Part shown: one piece after another, positions 1-8,695 of the stretch | Numbering within the stretch: the first letter of the stretch is position 1 | How the letters are laid out: each line of letters starts with the position of its first letter | Source: Candidatus Blautia faecipullorum | GTDB lineage: Bacteria; Bacillota; Clostridia; Lachnospirales; Lachnospiraceae | Length of the DNA stretch: 64,000 nt | NCBI GenBank assembly: GCA_019115125.1 | Contig: DXEG01000024.1 | Coordinates: 62,001 to 126,000 of the forward strand | Direction of reading: 5' to 3' | Position numbers and translations under genes: made by a program | The notes under the pieces: model-generated | Told to the model about the DNA's origin: nothing | The model's input: only the letters and a program-made list of their open reading frames with translations | Databases searched by the model: none

Positions 1-302
1 AATTCTACATTTCGTCCCAAATCCTCAAAATGCTCGATGGTCTCCTTATCAATCTCAGATACATCTTCCGGCGGAATTGCGCTGACAATGTTTTCCACCT
101 GCATGATGCGCATTTTGAACAGCGTCTCAAAGTGGTGCTGTACCTGTGTGCTGATCCCCTCCATGTACGGAGTCGCTATGCTGGATGCCGATTTTTCATT
201 TTCATTCAGCATGATCTGCGCGATCAGGGCAAAAACGCTGATGCACAGAACCAGCAGCCCGATCAGACTGGTCCATAAAAATCGAAAAATCTTTTTATCC
301 AT
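1..302 (-). CDS. Membrane-anchored sensor protein, N-terminal part (cut by window edge)
   Basis: Reading the minus strand from the ATG at 302 gives about 100 residues with no stop before the window edge. A GGGGAGG ribosome site lies just upstream of the ATG. The protein begins MDKKIFRF and has one hydrophobic segment at about residues 9-30. A hydrophilic, probably extracytoplasmic region rich in E, Q and M follows. This is the usual front end of a Cache- or 4HB-type sensor such as a histidine kinase or diguanylate cyclase. The output domain lies outside the window, so the class cannot be named. It is transcribed away from the HAD gene. Confidence 0.6.
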   Translation of the reverse strand, partial: MDKKIFRFLWTSLIGLLVLCISVFALIAQIMLNENEKSASSIATPYMEGISTQVQHHFETLFKMRIMQVENIVSAIPPEDVSEIDKETIEHFEDLGRNVE

Positions 303-598
303 ATGTTTTTCCTCCCCTCAAAAAACTTTTCGTTTTAGAGATCTTTTGACCGCGGTAAAAGGTTGAGAACCACTGCTTCAAGTATAGCACAAGAAGGTTG
401 TGTTTTAAATATTTGAAATCCGGCATTTCAAAGTTCACACTATGCTTGAAACCGCTTGACTTTTCAGGGCCTTTCCTGTAGCCTGAAATCATGAGCGGAT
501 AAAGTACTGCGGCGTCCCAGGGCACGATGTCCCAAAGTGGGGCGTCTGTAAGGATACGGCGCCGGTACAGAAAAGATAAAATGCAGGAGGCAGAAGCT

Positions 599-1420
599 AT
601 GTCAGAAAATACGAGAATCTTATTTACGGACCTTGACGGAACGCTTTTGAATGATAAAAAAGAAATCACGCCGGGCAACCAGGCGGCCATCGACGAGGCG
701 CTGGAGGCGGGACATAAGGTAGTGGTGAGCACAGGACGTCCTCTTGCCAGCGGCATGATCATTGCGGAGCGGGCGGGTCTGGTAAAGGAAGGCTGTTATA
801 TTATCGCCTTCAACGGCGGCCAGATCTACGATCCCTTTCACAAAAAGACGATTTTTGGAAAGACGCTCCCCAGGGAGCTGGCGAAGTCCGTTTTTCAGGA
901 GGCGCTGAACCGGGGGTTACATATCCAGTCCTACTCGGACACGGAGGTGCTGGTATTAAAAGACACTATGGAGATCAAAAAATATGTGGCGGGGACGGAG
1001 CTTCCGTATAAGGTGGTTCCGGATCTGGACTCCGCTTTTCCCATGGATCCGTACAAAATCCTCGCCATCAGCTTTGACGACCGCCCCAGGATTGAAAAGT
1101 TTCAGAGAGAAGTGGTGGATCCTCTGGCAGGAACCGCCAGAAGCTTTTTCTCCAACGACGCTTATCTTGAGGTGGTGCCGGAGGGGATTTCCAAAGGCTT
1201 CGCGGTAAGGTGGATGTGTCAGTATCTGGGCGTACCCCTGGAAAATTCCGTGGGAGCGGGGGACGCGGAAAATGATGTGGAGATGCTGGAAGCAGCCCAT
1301 GTGGGCGCGGTTATGTGCAACGCTTTTCCGGGAGTGGCGGAACACGGCGATTATGTGACAGAGAACGACAATAACCACGACGGACTGGCGGAGATTATCC
1401 GCAGGTTTATCTTGATCTGA
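599..1420 (+). CDS. Cof-type HAD-superfamily sugar-phosphate phosphatase
   Basis: This is a 273-residue cytoplasmic hydrolase of the Cof/YidA subfamily (HAD class IIB). Members dephosphorylate sugar phosphates and related small metabolites. Motif I is FTDLDGTLL near residue 10, with the nucleophile Asp and the acid/base Asp two residues later. Motif II is the VVSTGRP segment near residue 42. The late GDAENDVEML motif carries the Mg-binding acidic residues. The cap between them is of the expected size. The ATG at 599 is chosen because CAGGAGG lies at about 583-589; a start at 581 or 527 would add residues that do not fit the family. The substrate cannot be predicted. The gene appears monocistronic. 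Confidence 0.9.
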   Translation: MSENTRILFTDLDGTLLNDKKEITPGNQAAIDEALEAGHKVVVSTGRPLASGMIIAERAGLVKEGCYIIAFNGGQIYDPFHKKTIFGKTLPRELAKSVFQEALNRGLHIQSYSDTEVLVLKDTMEIKKYVAGTELPYKVVPDLDSAFPMDPYKILAISFDDRPRIEKFQREVVDPLAGTARSFFSNDAYLEVVPEGISKGFAVRWMCQYLGVPLENSVGAGDAENDVEMLEAAHVGAVMCNAFPGVAEHGDYVTENDNNHDGLAEIIRRFILI

Positions 1421-1510
1421 GAATTTTCACGAATATTAAAATTATTTGATTTACTTATATTTTACCCTGTGATATCCTTACTTCATGAGTAATGGAAGGA
1501 GTATGGAGTT

Positions 1511-2902
1511 ATGAAGAAAAAATCAAATCATTTCTCGGGACAGATTGGGTTTGTCCTGGCTGCAGCCGGAAGCGCCGTGGGCGTGGGCAACCTGTGGAGA
1601 TTCCCTTACCTTGCCGCCAAGGACGGCGGCGGGCTGTTTTTGATCGTATATCTGGCGCTTGTTCTGACCTTTGGCTTTACTTTGCTTGTTTCGGATATCG
1701 CCATCGGACGCCGCACGAAAAAAAGCGCCATCGGCGCGTATACAGAAATGCATCCAAAATGGAAATTTCTGGGAATCCTCACCTTCCTTGTTCCGGTGCT
1801 GATCATGACCTACTACGCGGTGATCGGCGGCTGGATCACCAGATACGCGGTGGTCTATCTTACAGGAAGCGCGGAAGCGGCGGCAGGGGATAATTACTTT
1901 TCTGCTTTTATCAGCTCTCCGGTGTCTCCGGTGGTATATGCTCTGCTGTTTATGGGAGTGACAGCCGTGATCGTATATAAAGGAGTACAGGGAGGAATCG
2001 AGGCGGTATCCAAATGGATGATGCCGGTTCTTCTGGTACTGGTGGTGGTAGTGGCGCTTTATTCCCTGACAATCCGGCATACAGACGAGAGCGGACAGTT
2101 GAGGACCGGCCTGCAGGGATTCCTTTATTATCTTACCCCTCATGTGGAGGGGCTGACAGTCAGCCGTTTTCTTCAGATTTTACTGGACGCCATGAGCCAG
2201 CTTTTCTTTTCGCTGAGCGTATCTATGGGAATTATGATCACCTATGGCTCCTATGTGCGGCCTGAGGTTAATCTGAATAAGGCTGTGAATCAGATCGAGC
2301 TTTTTGACACAGGCGTCGCGCTGTTCGCGGGAGCAATGATCGTTCCGGCGGTGTTTGTGTTCTCTGGTACGGAGGGAATGAGCGCGGGTCCCAGCCTGAT
2401 GTTTGTTTCCCTGCCGAAGGTTTTTGCGGCAATGGGTAAAGCGGGAGTGTTTGTGGGAATCCTGTTTTTTGTGACGGCGATTTTCGCCACCCTCACCTCC
2501 TGTATTTCGGTTCTGGAGTCTATCGTGGCCAACTGTATGGAGATTTTTCACACCGGACGCAAAAAAACGGTGCATGTTCTGGCCGCTATCTATCTGGGGG
2601 CTTCGGCGGTCATCGCCCTGGGCTACAGCGCGTTTTATTTTGAGGCTGAGCTGCCAAACGGATCTACGGGACAGCTCCTGGACATCATGGATTATGTGAG
2701 CAACAGTGTGCTGATGCCGCTGATCGCTCTGCTTTCCACCATCCTGATCGGCTGGGTGAAAACGCCGGAATTTGTCATTGAGGAGATGGAGCGCGGCGGA
2801 CGGGCGTTTCACCGGAAGAAGGTTTATGTGATCATGATCCGCTACATCGCTCCGGTGATGATGCTGATACTCTTTTTGCAGTCAACGGGAATTCTTCAGT
2901 AA
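1511..2902 (+). CDS. Sodium-dependent transporter of the neurotransmitter:sodium symporter family
   Basis: This 463-residue integral membrane protein has about 11-12 hydrophobic segments. The first carries GSAVGVGNLWRFPY (residues about 20-33), the unwound TM1 Na+/substrate site of the SNF/LeuT family. Bacterial members import amino acids or related amines with Na+. Length matches bacterial NSS proteins. The ATG follows a GGAAGGAG site. A weak TTGATT...TGATAT promoter can be drawn at about 1446-1475. A hairpin just past the stop suggests a single-gene unit. The substrate is not inferable from what is visible. Confidence 0.92.
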   Translation: MKKKSNHFSGQIGFVLAAAGSAVGVGNLWRFPYLAAKDGGGLFLIVYLALVLTFGFTLLVSDIAIGRRTKKSAIGAYTEMHPKWKFLGILTFLVPVLIMTYYAVIGGWITRYAVVYLTGSAEAAAGDNYFSAFISSPVSPVVYALLFMGVTAVIVYKGVQGGIEAVSKWMMPVLLVLVVVVALYSLTIRHTDESGQLRTGLQGFLYYLTPHVEGLTVSRFLQILLDAMSQLFFSLSVSMGIMITYGSYVRPEVNLNKAVNQIELFDTGVALFAGAMIVPAVFVFSGTEGMSAGPSLMFVSLPKVFAAMGKAGVFVGILFFVTAIFATLTSCISVLESIVANCMEIFHTGRKKTVHVLAAIYLGASAVIALGYSAFYFEAELPNGSTGQLLDIMDYVSNSVLMPLIALLSTILIGWVKTPEFVIEEMERGGRAFHRKKVYVIMIRYIAPVMMLILFLQSTGILQ

Positions 2903-2909
2903 AAAAATT

Positions 2910-3257
2910 CTATAGTAAAAATAGAACGGGAGACGCACGATTTTGTGCAGTCTCCCGTTTTGGCGTTAAAGTGGGGCAGGGCGCCTCTTTATGCAGACCC
3001 TTGCAAAAAGCGATCCCTATTTTTTTATAGTTCATTTTTTTACAAAATTCGATGGTCTCCTTCAGACGCGGCCACTGCCCGTAGCCCTCCGCTTCTATGG
3101 AAGAACAGTTTATGTAAAAGCTGTGATAATCTTCCTTTGCATATTCCGGCAAAAATTCACGCCGCATATCGTATTTTCTCATAGGACAGTTTTGGGGGGC
3201 TTTCTCCGGCTCGCCTCCGGCACAGGATAAAATACTGCAGTCCGCGCATGTATACAT
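2910..3257 (-). pseudogene. Truncated DUF1847 metal-binding protein
   Basis: The first 90 or so residues, starting MYTCADCSILSCAGG at the ATG at 3257, match the N-terminal half of the Cys-rich DUF1847 family. The spaced cysteines and the FCKGLHKEA segment are present. Family members are, to my knowledge, about 200 residues or more. Here similarity stops near 2982 and the frame then runs through a Pro/Arg-rich tail translated from the symporter terminator. The C-terminal half, which should carry further cysteines and the GHD-type motif, is absent. A deletion has fused the remnant to the neighbour's terminator. It has a GGAG ribosome site. Function is probably lost. Confidence 0.7.
2925..2964. 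terminator. Intrinsic terminator after the symporter, bidirectional
   Basis: The arms AACGGGAGA (2925-2933) and TCTCCCGTT (2951-2959) pair, with an inner GCAC/GTGC pairing and a short T-tract. The open reading frame of the convergent DUF1847 remnant runs straight through this hairpin, which supports that gene being truncated. Confidence 0.75.
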
Positions 3258-3390
3258 TTTTATCACTCCGTTTCGTGTTTGATTTTATTTTCCCTCTCTG
3301 TACAGAGAAGGTACGCTCCCCTGTATAAAGAGGGCAGATACGTTATATATAAAATAGTGTATCTATTATGTGGATGAATGTAAAGAAAAA

Positions 3391-3440
3391 GTATCAGTTT
3401 AGCTCATACAGATGTCCGCTTGCAAAAACATGCGTTTTCC
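3391..3440. repeat. Dispersed intergenic repeat, type 1, truncated copy
   Basis: The stretch beginning GTATCAGTTTAGCTCATACA matches the reverse complement of 30998-30950 and the right half of the element at 46961-47123. Only the first 50 bp or so are retained. A short CAGCTCATACAGA echo occurs again at about 3487-3499. The fic -10 box lies just downstream, so the copy abuts or contributes to that promoter. Confidence 0.7.
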
Positions 3441-3443
3441 TGA

Positions 3444-3472
3444 TGTAAAAAAACAGAATTTTAATGTATAAT
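3444..3472 (+). promoter_or_regulatory. Probable fic promoter
   Basis: A consensus TATAAT is at 3467-3472. The best -35 at 17 bp spacing is TGTAAA (3444-3449), which is weak. The start codon is 48 bp further on, after a GAGG ribosome site. Confidence 0.45.
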
Positions 3473-3520
3473 GGTAGAAGTAACCGCAGCTCATACAGAC
3501 AGCAGGAATGAGGCGACGAA

Positions 3521-4747
3521 ATGAAAATAGATCCATTTAAAGAATATCTGAAAGAGACTGAGCCGGATAAAGCCGGCAAAGGATATGTCTGGAATACAGC
3601 AATCGGACTTCAGGCCGTAGATGGGCTTAAACCATCTGAATATTTGATTGATACTGCCGTTCAGAATATCGAGGGCAAAATCACCATAAAAGAAGCTCAG
3701 AAGCTTATTGACAACTACTATGAAGAAAGAATTACGCATGGGTCAGAAGACGACCGTACAGAAGAAGCGGATAAGGTGTCTTTGCGTATTGCGGAACTAC
3801 TTTCAGAATCAGGCTTTTCATTTTCACCCAATGAGTATATTTCTATCCACCGTAAGCTATTCCGGGGTATCTACAAACATGCCGGAAAGCTGCGAGACTA
3901 CAATATAACAAAAAAGGAGTGGGTTCTGGATGGAGCAACCGTTATATATGGCAGCGCTTCGGAATTAAGCGCTACATTAGAATATGATTTTGCGCAGGAG
4001 AAAGATTTTAGCTACCGCGGTCTTTCCATGGATGAGATTATCCATCATCTTGCTGTGTTTGTATCGAGACTCTGGCAGATTCATATCTTTGGCGAGGGAA
4101 ATACAAGAACAACGGCAGTATTTTTTATTAAATATCTGAGAACGCTTGGATTTTCAGCAACCAACAATATCTTTGCGGATAATGCGTGGTATTTCAGAAA
4201 TGCTCTTGTCCGTGCAAATTATACAAATCTGCAAAAGGGTATTCATGAAACTACAGAGTATCTGGAATTGTTTCTTAGAAATCTTCTTTTGAACGAGAAA
4301 AATACGCTTCGCAACAGGAATCTCCATATAAGCGGGCAATGGACGGCACAGGAAATAAAGATCGAGGAGACAGAAACGGATGATGAGATTAGAAGATCAG
4401 ATAAAGAAAAAGTAGACATTCGAGAGGGAAAAGCGGACATTGAAGGAAAAAAAGTAGACATTCGAGAGGAAAAAGCAGATATCGGAAGAGAGAAAATAGA
4501 CATTGAATTTTCGTTTGAAGAAAAAGCAAAAGAATTTTCCTCAAGGACAGCTTCACATATACGGAAGCTGTTTGACGTATTTGGATATGAAGAGATATTT
4601 GGAAGGAGAGAAATCGTGGCGCTTTTAGAACTGCGGAATTCAAGCGCTTCCAAGCTTTTGTCCAAGCTAGTACATTCCGGGGTGATCGAACCTGTATCCG
4701 GCTGTGGAAAAGGAAGATATAAATTCAGGATAGACAATACAGAATAA
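3521..4747 (+). CDS. fic: Fic-domain protein (AMP-transferase type) with heptad repeat and C-terminal winged helix
   Basis: This is a 408-residue Fic protein. Family members transfer AMP or another phosphate-containing group from a nucleotide to a hydroxyl of a target protein. The catalytic motif is HIFGEGNTRTTA at residues 188-199. The catalytic His188 and the E-G-N anion-binding loop are intact, but the last Arg of the canonical motif is Ala. An N-terminal VQNIEG near residue 47 resembles the class II inhibitory helix (S/TxxxEG) with Val in place of Ser/Thr; Glu51 is kept. Residues 297-331 are five exact-period heptads, K-[VAI]-D-I-x-x-x. The last 60 residues resemble a winged-helix DNA-binding domain. 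It is monocistronic and ends at a strong terminator. The target is unknown. Confidence 0.88.
   Translation: MKIDPFKEYLKETEPDKAGKGYVWNTAIGLQAVDGLKPSEYLIDTAVQNIEGKITIKEAQKLIDNYYEERITHGSEDDRTEEADKVSLRIAELLSESGFSFSPNEYISIHRKLFRGIYKHAGKLRDYNITKKEWVLDGATVIYGSASELSATLEYDFAQEKDFSYRGLSMDEIIHHLAVFVSRLWQIHIFGEGNTRTTAVFFIKYLRTLGFSATNNIFADNAWYFRNALVRANYTNLQKGIHETTEYLELFLRNLLLNEKNTLRNRNLHISGQWTAQEIKIEETETDDEIRRSDKEKVDIREGKADIEGKKVDIREEKADIGREKIDIEFSFEEKAKEFSSRTASHIRKLFDVFGYEEIFGRREIVALLELRNSSASKLLSKLVHSGVIEPVSGCGKGRYKFRIDNTE
4409..4513 (+). repeat. In-frame 21-bp tandem repeat inside fic
   Basis: Five 21-bp units encode K-[VAI]-D-I-x-x-x heptads with no interruption. The 17-mer AGTAGACATTCGAGAGG occurs exactly at about 4411 and again 42 bp later, so the units are arranged as alternating pairs. 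Gain or loss of a unit keeps the frame. It forms a charged linker between the Fic and winged-helix domains. Confidence 0.85.
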
Positions 4748-4825
4748 GATATAAAGTGAAAGGACAGCGGAAATCCGGCGATCCAGAAAAGCCTGGGAGG
4801 GATGGAACAGGTCTGGATATATGTG

Positions 4826-4884
4826 AAAAAGAGCGGGGGCAGCAAAATCATTGTTGAAATGATTTTGCTGCCCCCGCTCTTTTT
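4826..4884. terminator. Very strong bidirectional terminator after fic
   Basis: Arms 4826-4851 and 4859-4884 are perfect reverse complements over 26 bp with a 7-nt loop. They include GAGCGGGGGCAGC and are flanked by A and T tracts. It isolates fic from the nucleoside operon. Confidence 0.92.
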
Positions 4885-5006
4885 CTGTTTTGTGTTTTTT
4901 GTTATATAAATACATATACGAACAGATGATTCTGGAATATGTCACAAAAAGAAATGACCGAAATTATGCATATTTAACGAAAATGAATGGGATCAGAACA
5001 AAAGGA

Positions 5007-5035
5007 TTTACATATTTCACAACTTGTGTTATATA
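5007..5035 (+). promoter_or_regulatory. Promoter of the nucleoside ABC transporter operon
   Basis: TTTACA (5007-5012) is followed after 17 bp by TATATA (5030-5035). A near-palindrome CACAACTTGTG overlaps the spacer, consistent with repression by the linked GntR regulator. Confidence 0.65.
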
Positions 5036-5041
5036 TAAATT

Positions 5042-5078
5042 AACTTGTACAACAAGTAAAAATAAATGGTACAACAAG
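5042..5078 (+). promoter_or_regulatory. Putative GntR operator pair
   Basis: ACTTGTACAACAAGT (from 5043) has perfect ACTTGT/ACAAGT arms around three bases, just downstream of the -10. A half copy GGTACAACAAG follows at about 5068-5078. The motif recurs as an inverse copy upstream of gntR at 9625-9634. Assignment to that regulator is inference. Confidence 0.6.
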
Positions 5079-5097
5079 AACGAGAAGGAGGAGAAAA

Positions 5098-6132
5098 ATG
5101 AAGAGACAAAAGAAGCAGATCGCGTCGGCGGCTATGGCGGTCTGTCTGGCGGCGTCACTGACAGGATGCGGTATGGGCGGCGATGAAAAGGAAGGGACGC
5201 CGGGAGCTCCCCACATTGGGATCATCTTCACCCAGGCGGGATTGGGCGGCAATTCCTTTAACGACCTGGCTCTGGAGGGCGTGAAGCAGGCGGCGGAGGA
5301 TTTTGGGATCACCTTCGACCAGGTGGAGCCGAAATCGGTGGCTGACGAGGAGATCATCCAGGATGAGATGGCTTCCTCAGAGGAATACGACCTCATCATC
5401 TGCGTGGGCGACGAGCAGGTGGACGCGCTGGAAAACGTGGCGTCTGTCTATACGGATCAGAAATTCGCGCTTCTCGACGCGACCTCTGATCTGGAGAATG
5501 TGGCTTCCTATTCCTGCAAGGCCCAGGAAGGAAGCTTCATGGTAGGAGCGCTGGCAGCCCTGGCAAGCGAGGGAAAGATTGATGAGAAGCTTTCCGGCAG
5601 CGATACCGTAGGGTTTATCGGAGGCGTGGACAATCCGCTGATCAACCAATTCGCCGCAGGCTACAAGGCGGGCGCGGAGTATGTGGACGCGGACATCAAC
5701 GTACTGATCGATTACGCGGGCGGCTTTAACGATCCGACTACAGCGAAGACCATCGCCAACACCTTTACGGAGAGAGGCGCGGAGGTGATTTTCCACGCGG
5801 CGGGAGCCTCGGGAATGGGCGTATTCCAGGCGGCTCAGGAAAAAGGCTTTGTGGCCATCGGCGTAAATCTGAACCAGAACGGTATCGCGCCGGACTACAT
5901 TATGGCCAGTATGTTAAAGAAGCTTGATACCTGCGCGTACAAGGCCATTGCCAGCGTGGTGGACGACACATACACCGGAGAGAATCAGCTTCTGGGATTA
6001 AGCGACGGCGGTGTGGATTACACGGTAGAGGGAAGTAATATCCAGGTGCCGGATGAAATTATCGAGGAGCTTGACGAGATCAAAGAGGGGATCGTATCAG
6101 GAGAGATCGAGGTTCCCAGCGAGCTTGACTGA
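5098..6132 (+). CDS. BMP-family nucleoside-binding lipoprotein of an ABC importer
   Basis: This 344-residue extracellular solute-binding lipoprotein has a basic start MKRQKKQ, a hydrophobic segment and a lipobox LTGC giving a lipidated Cys near residue 24. The mature part matches the basic membrane protein (BMP/PnrA) family. It shows HIGIIFTQAGLGGNSFND at the start, and later FIGGVDNPLI and AAGASGMGVFQAA. BMP proteins in Firmicutes bind purine or pyrimidine nucleosides. GAGAAGGAGGAG lies just before the ATG. It is the first gene of a four-gene importer, and salvage enzymes downstream support a nucleoside substrate. Confidence 0.93.
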   Translation: MKRQKKQIASAAMAVCLAASLTGCGMGGDEKEGTPGAPHIGIIFTQAGLGGNSFNDLALEGVKQAAEDFGITFDQVEPKSVADEEIIQDEMASSEEYDLIICVGDEQVDALENVASVYTDQKFALLDATSDLENVASYSCKAQEGSFMVGALAALASEGKIDEKLSGSDTVGFIGGVDNPLINQFAAGYKAGAEYVDADINVLIDYAGGFNDPTTAKTIANTFTERGAEVIFHAAGASGMGVFQAAQEKGFVAIGVNLNQNGIAPDYIMASMLKKLDTCAYKAIASVVDDTYTGENQLLGLSDGGVDYTVEGSNIQVPDEIIEELDEIKEGIVSGEIEVPSELD

Positions 6133-6156
6133 TGCAGAGGAAGAGAGGTGACAGAC

Positions 6157-7662
6157 ATGGACGCAATTAAAATGACAGGAATCGTAAAATGCTTTGGGCC
6201 GGTAAGAGCCAACGACGGAATCGATTTTATTGTGAGGGAGCAGGAGATCCACTGTTTGCTCGGGGAAAACGGAACGGGAAAAAGTACGCTGATGAATATT
6301 CTTTTCGGGTTGTACCATCAGGATGAAGGCGAGATATTTATTCACGGAAAGAAAGCGGCTATCGCCAATCCCAACGATGCCTACGGACTGGGGATCGGAA
6401 TGGTTCATCAGCATTTTATGCTGGTAAATCAGCTCACTGTCCTGGAAAACATTATTATGGGAAACGAGCCGGGCGGGCTGTTTCTGGATAAGAAGAAATG
6501 TGAGGAAAAGGTCTCTGAGCTTGTGGAGAGATTCGGTTTTCAGATCGACCTTAAAGAGAAGGTAGTGAATCTTTCGGTGGGTATGCGCCAGAGGGTGGAG
6601 ATCCTGAAAACCCTGTACAGAGGCGCGGACATCATCATTCTGGATGAGCCCACGGCCGTGCTGACGCCACAGGAGGTGGACGAGCTGTTTAAGATTTTAA
6701 GGCAGCTGAAAAAGGAAGGCAGAACGATTGTATTTATTACGCATAAGCTGAATGAAACCATGGCCCTGTCAGACCGGATCACCGTACTGCGCAAGGGGAA
6801 GGTCGTATTCCAGTGCAGTACCTCCGACACCAATGAAAAGGAGCTTGCGGCGAAAATGGTGGGGAGGTCTGTGGAGACAGTTACCGCGAAAAAGGGACAG
6901 AAGAAAGGCGATGTGGTTCTTGAACTCCAGAATGTCCGGCTGCTGAAGAAAGCACGGGAAACGGTAAGCCTTACGGTTCACGGGGGAGAGATCCTGGGAA
7001 TTGCCGGGGTGGACGGGAACGGCCAGCAGGAGCTGGAGGAGCTCATCATCGGAAACCGGAAGATGAAGGAAGGGGTTCTCCGCATCAATGGGACGGAAGC
7101 CCAGAAAATGTCCGTGAAGGACCGGAAGAAGCTGGGGATCGGATACATTCCCTCTGACCGCCACAAAAACGCTATGGTGGCCGATTTTTCTATCGCCGAG
7201 AATTTTCTCCTGGGTTATCAGGAGGAAGAACGGTATAACAATCATGGATTTATCAATTTTGAAAATCTGAGAAAGGACGCCCAGGAGCAGACGGAACGCT
7301 TTGAAACAAAGCTGGCGGGACTGGATCAGCCGATCGGACAGCTTTCGGGAGGCAATCAGCAGAAGATCATCATGGGAAGAGAGACCAGCCATGATCCGTC
7401 CTTCATGCTCGTGGCTCAGCCGGTGCGGGGACTGGACATCGGAGCCATTGAGAAGGTACACAGGACCCTTCTGGAATTAAAGGAGCAGGGGAAAGCGATC
7501 CTTTTGATTTCAGCGGAGTTGTCGGATATTCTGAATCTCAGCGACCGCATAGCGGTTTTCTATGAGGGCAGAGTCAGCGCGCTGTTTGAGAACGGACAGT
7601 ATACAAAAGAAGAAATCGGCCTGTTTATGACCGGAAAAAGTGCAGGAGGTAAAAACTCATGA
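6157..7662 (+). CDS. Nucleoside ABC importer ATPase with two fused ABC domains
   Basis: This is about 501 residues with two ATP-binding cassettes in tandem, as in RbsA/YufO-type importers. The first domain has Walker A GENGTGKST, signature LSVGMRQRVEIL and Walker B IIILDEPTA. The second has a degenerate Walker A (GVDGNGQQEL, no Lys), signature LSGGNQQKIIMGRE and FMLVAQPVRGLD in place of a classical Walker B. That asymmetry is normal for the family. A GTG at 6148 in the same frame is an alternative start; the ATG at 6157 is preferred because GAGAGG at 6143-6148 is spaced 8 nt from it. Its stop overlaps the next start by ATGA. Confidence 0.93.
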   Translation: MDAIKMTGIVKCFGPVRANDGIDFIVREQEIHCLLGENGTGKSTLMNILFGLYHQDEGEIFIHGKKAAIANPNDAYGLGIGMVHQHFMLVNQLTVLENIIMGNEPGGLFLDKKKCEEKVSELVERFGFQIDLKEKVVNLSVGMRQRVEILKTLYRGADIIILDEPTAVLTPQEVDELFKILRQLKKEGRTIVFITHKLNETMALSDRITVLRKGKVVFQCSTSDTNEKELAAKMVGRSVETVTAKKGQKKGDVVLELQNVRLLKKARETVSLTVHGGEILGIAGVDGNGQQELEELIIGNRKMKEGVLRINGTEAQKMSVKDRKKLGIGYIPSDRHKNAMVADFSIAENFLLGYQEEERYNNHGFINFENLRKDAQEQTERFETKLAGLDQPIGQLSGGNQQKIIMGRETSHDPSFMLVAQPVRGLDIGAIEKVHRTLLELKEQGKAILLISAELSDILNLSDRIAVFYEGRVSALFENGQYTKEEIGLFMTGKSAGGKNS

Positions 7663-8690
7663 AAAAATGGGAGCAGATGAGTGAACTGAAGAAATCTCTG
7701 GCAGCCATCGGGATCGCCGTCCTGGTAGGCGCTCTGTTTATCCTGCTGTCGGGCGAGTCGCCGTTAGAGGCGTACGGAGCTCTTTTAAAGGGCGCTTTGG
7801 GAAGCCCGAAATCTATAGCGAATACGATCAGCAAGAGTATTCCGCTGGCATTTACCGGACTGGCGGTAGCGCTGGGCTCCCGCTGCGGTATGCTGAATAT
7901 CGGCGCAGAGGGACAGCTCCACGCGGGAGCCATGGCGGCGGTGCTCACCGCTTTGGGTCTGTCCTTTCTGCCGGCCCCGCTTCTTCTGATCGTCAGCATC
8001 CTGGCAGGGGTCGCCGCGGGTATGATCGTAGGGAGTATTCCGGGATTTTTTAAGGCAAAGCTGAATACCAGCGAGGTGATCGTGGCGATCATGCTGAACT
8101 ATATCTGTACGCTGTTTACCTCCTATCTTGTAAACGGCCCGGTGAAATCACAGGGCTCCACCGCTCAGACGGAGGTGATCCCGGAGGGAGTCTGGCTTGC
8201 CAGACTGGTTCCCCAGACACAGCTTACAGCGGCGTTGTTTATCCTGATCGCGGTGGCGGTCCTGATGTACATATTTTTATGGAAAACTTCCGTAGGCTAC
8301 CAGCTTCGGGCAGTGGGAGCCAATCCGTCCGCGGCGGGCACGGCGGGAATCCCGGTGAAGCGTTATATGATCTCCGCCATGGTGCTCAGCGGCGGGCTGG
8401 CGGCTCTTGCGGGAGTTACGGAGGTCTTTGGAAAATATCACCGCTTCATTGAAGGCTTTTCCCCGTCCTTCGGGTTTACCGGGATCGCGGTGGCGATTCT
8501 CGGGCGGAACCATCCGGCGGGAGTTCTGCTTACCTCGCTTCTGTTCGGAATTATGGATATGGGAGCCCTGCGTATGAGCCGGGTGACAAACGTGTCTACG
8601 AATATGGTAACGGTGGTTCAGAGCCTTGTCATCCTTCTGGTGGCGGCTCCGGAGCTGATCAAATGGAATAAGAAAAGAAAGAGAGGGTGA
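7659..8690 (+). CDS. Nucleoside ABC importer permease 1 (YufP/BmpC type)
   Basis: A 343-residue polytopic membrane protein of the BPD_transp_2 family with about 9-10 hydrophobic segments. The ALGSRCGMLNIGAEGQLHAGA segment is characteristic of the first permease of nucleoside importers (cut here to its recognisable core GMLNIGAEGQ). It overlaps the ATPase stop by ATGA, indicating coupled translation, and is followed at once by the second permease. It forms the heterodimeric channel with the next gene product. Confidence 0.92.
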   Translation: MKKWEQMSELKKSLAAIGIAVLVGALFILLSGESPLEAYGALLKGALGSPKSIANTISKSIPLAFTGLAVALGSRCGMLNIGAEGQLHAGAMAAVLTALGLSFLPAPLLLIVSILAGVAAGMIVGSIPGFFKAKLNTSEVIVAIMLNYICTLFTSYLVNGPVKSQGSTAQTEVIPEGVWLARLVPQTQLTAALFILIAVAVLMYIFLWKTSVGYQLRAVGANPSAAGTAGIPVKRYMISAMVLSGGLAALAGVTEVFGKYHRFIEGFSPSFGFTGIAVAILGRNHPAGVLLTSLLFGIMDMGALRMSRVTNVSTNMVTVVQSLVILLVAAPELIKWNKKRKRG

Positions 8691-8695
8691 ACATC

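Noticed and set aside
4409-4513. CRISPR-like regular repeat
   Set aside because: Units are in frame inside fic with no spacers between them.
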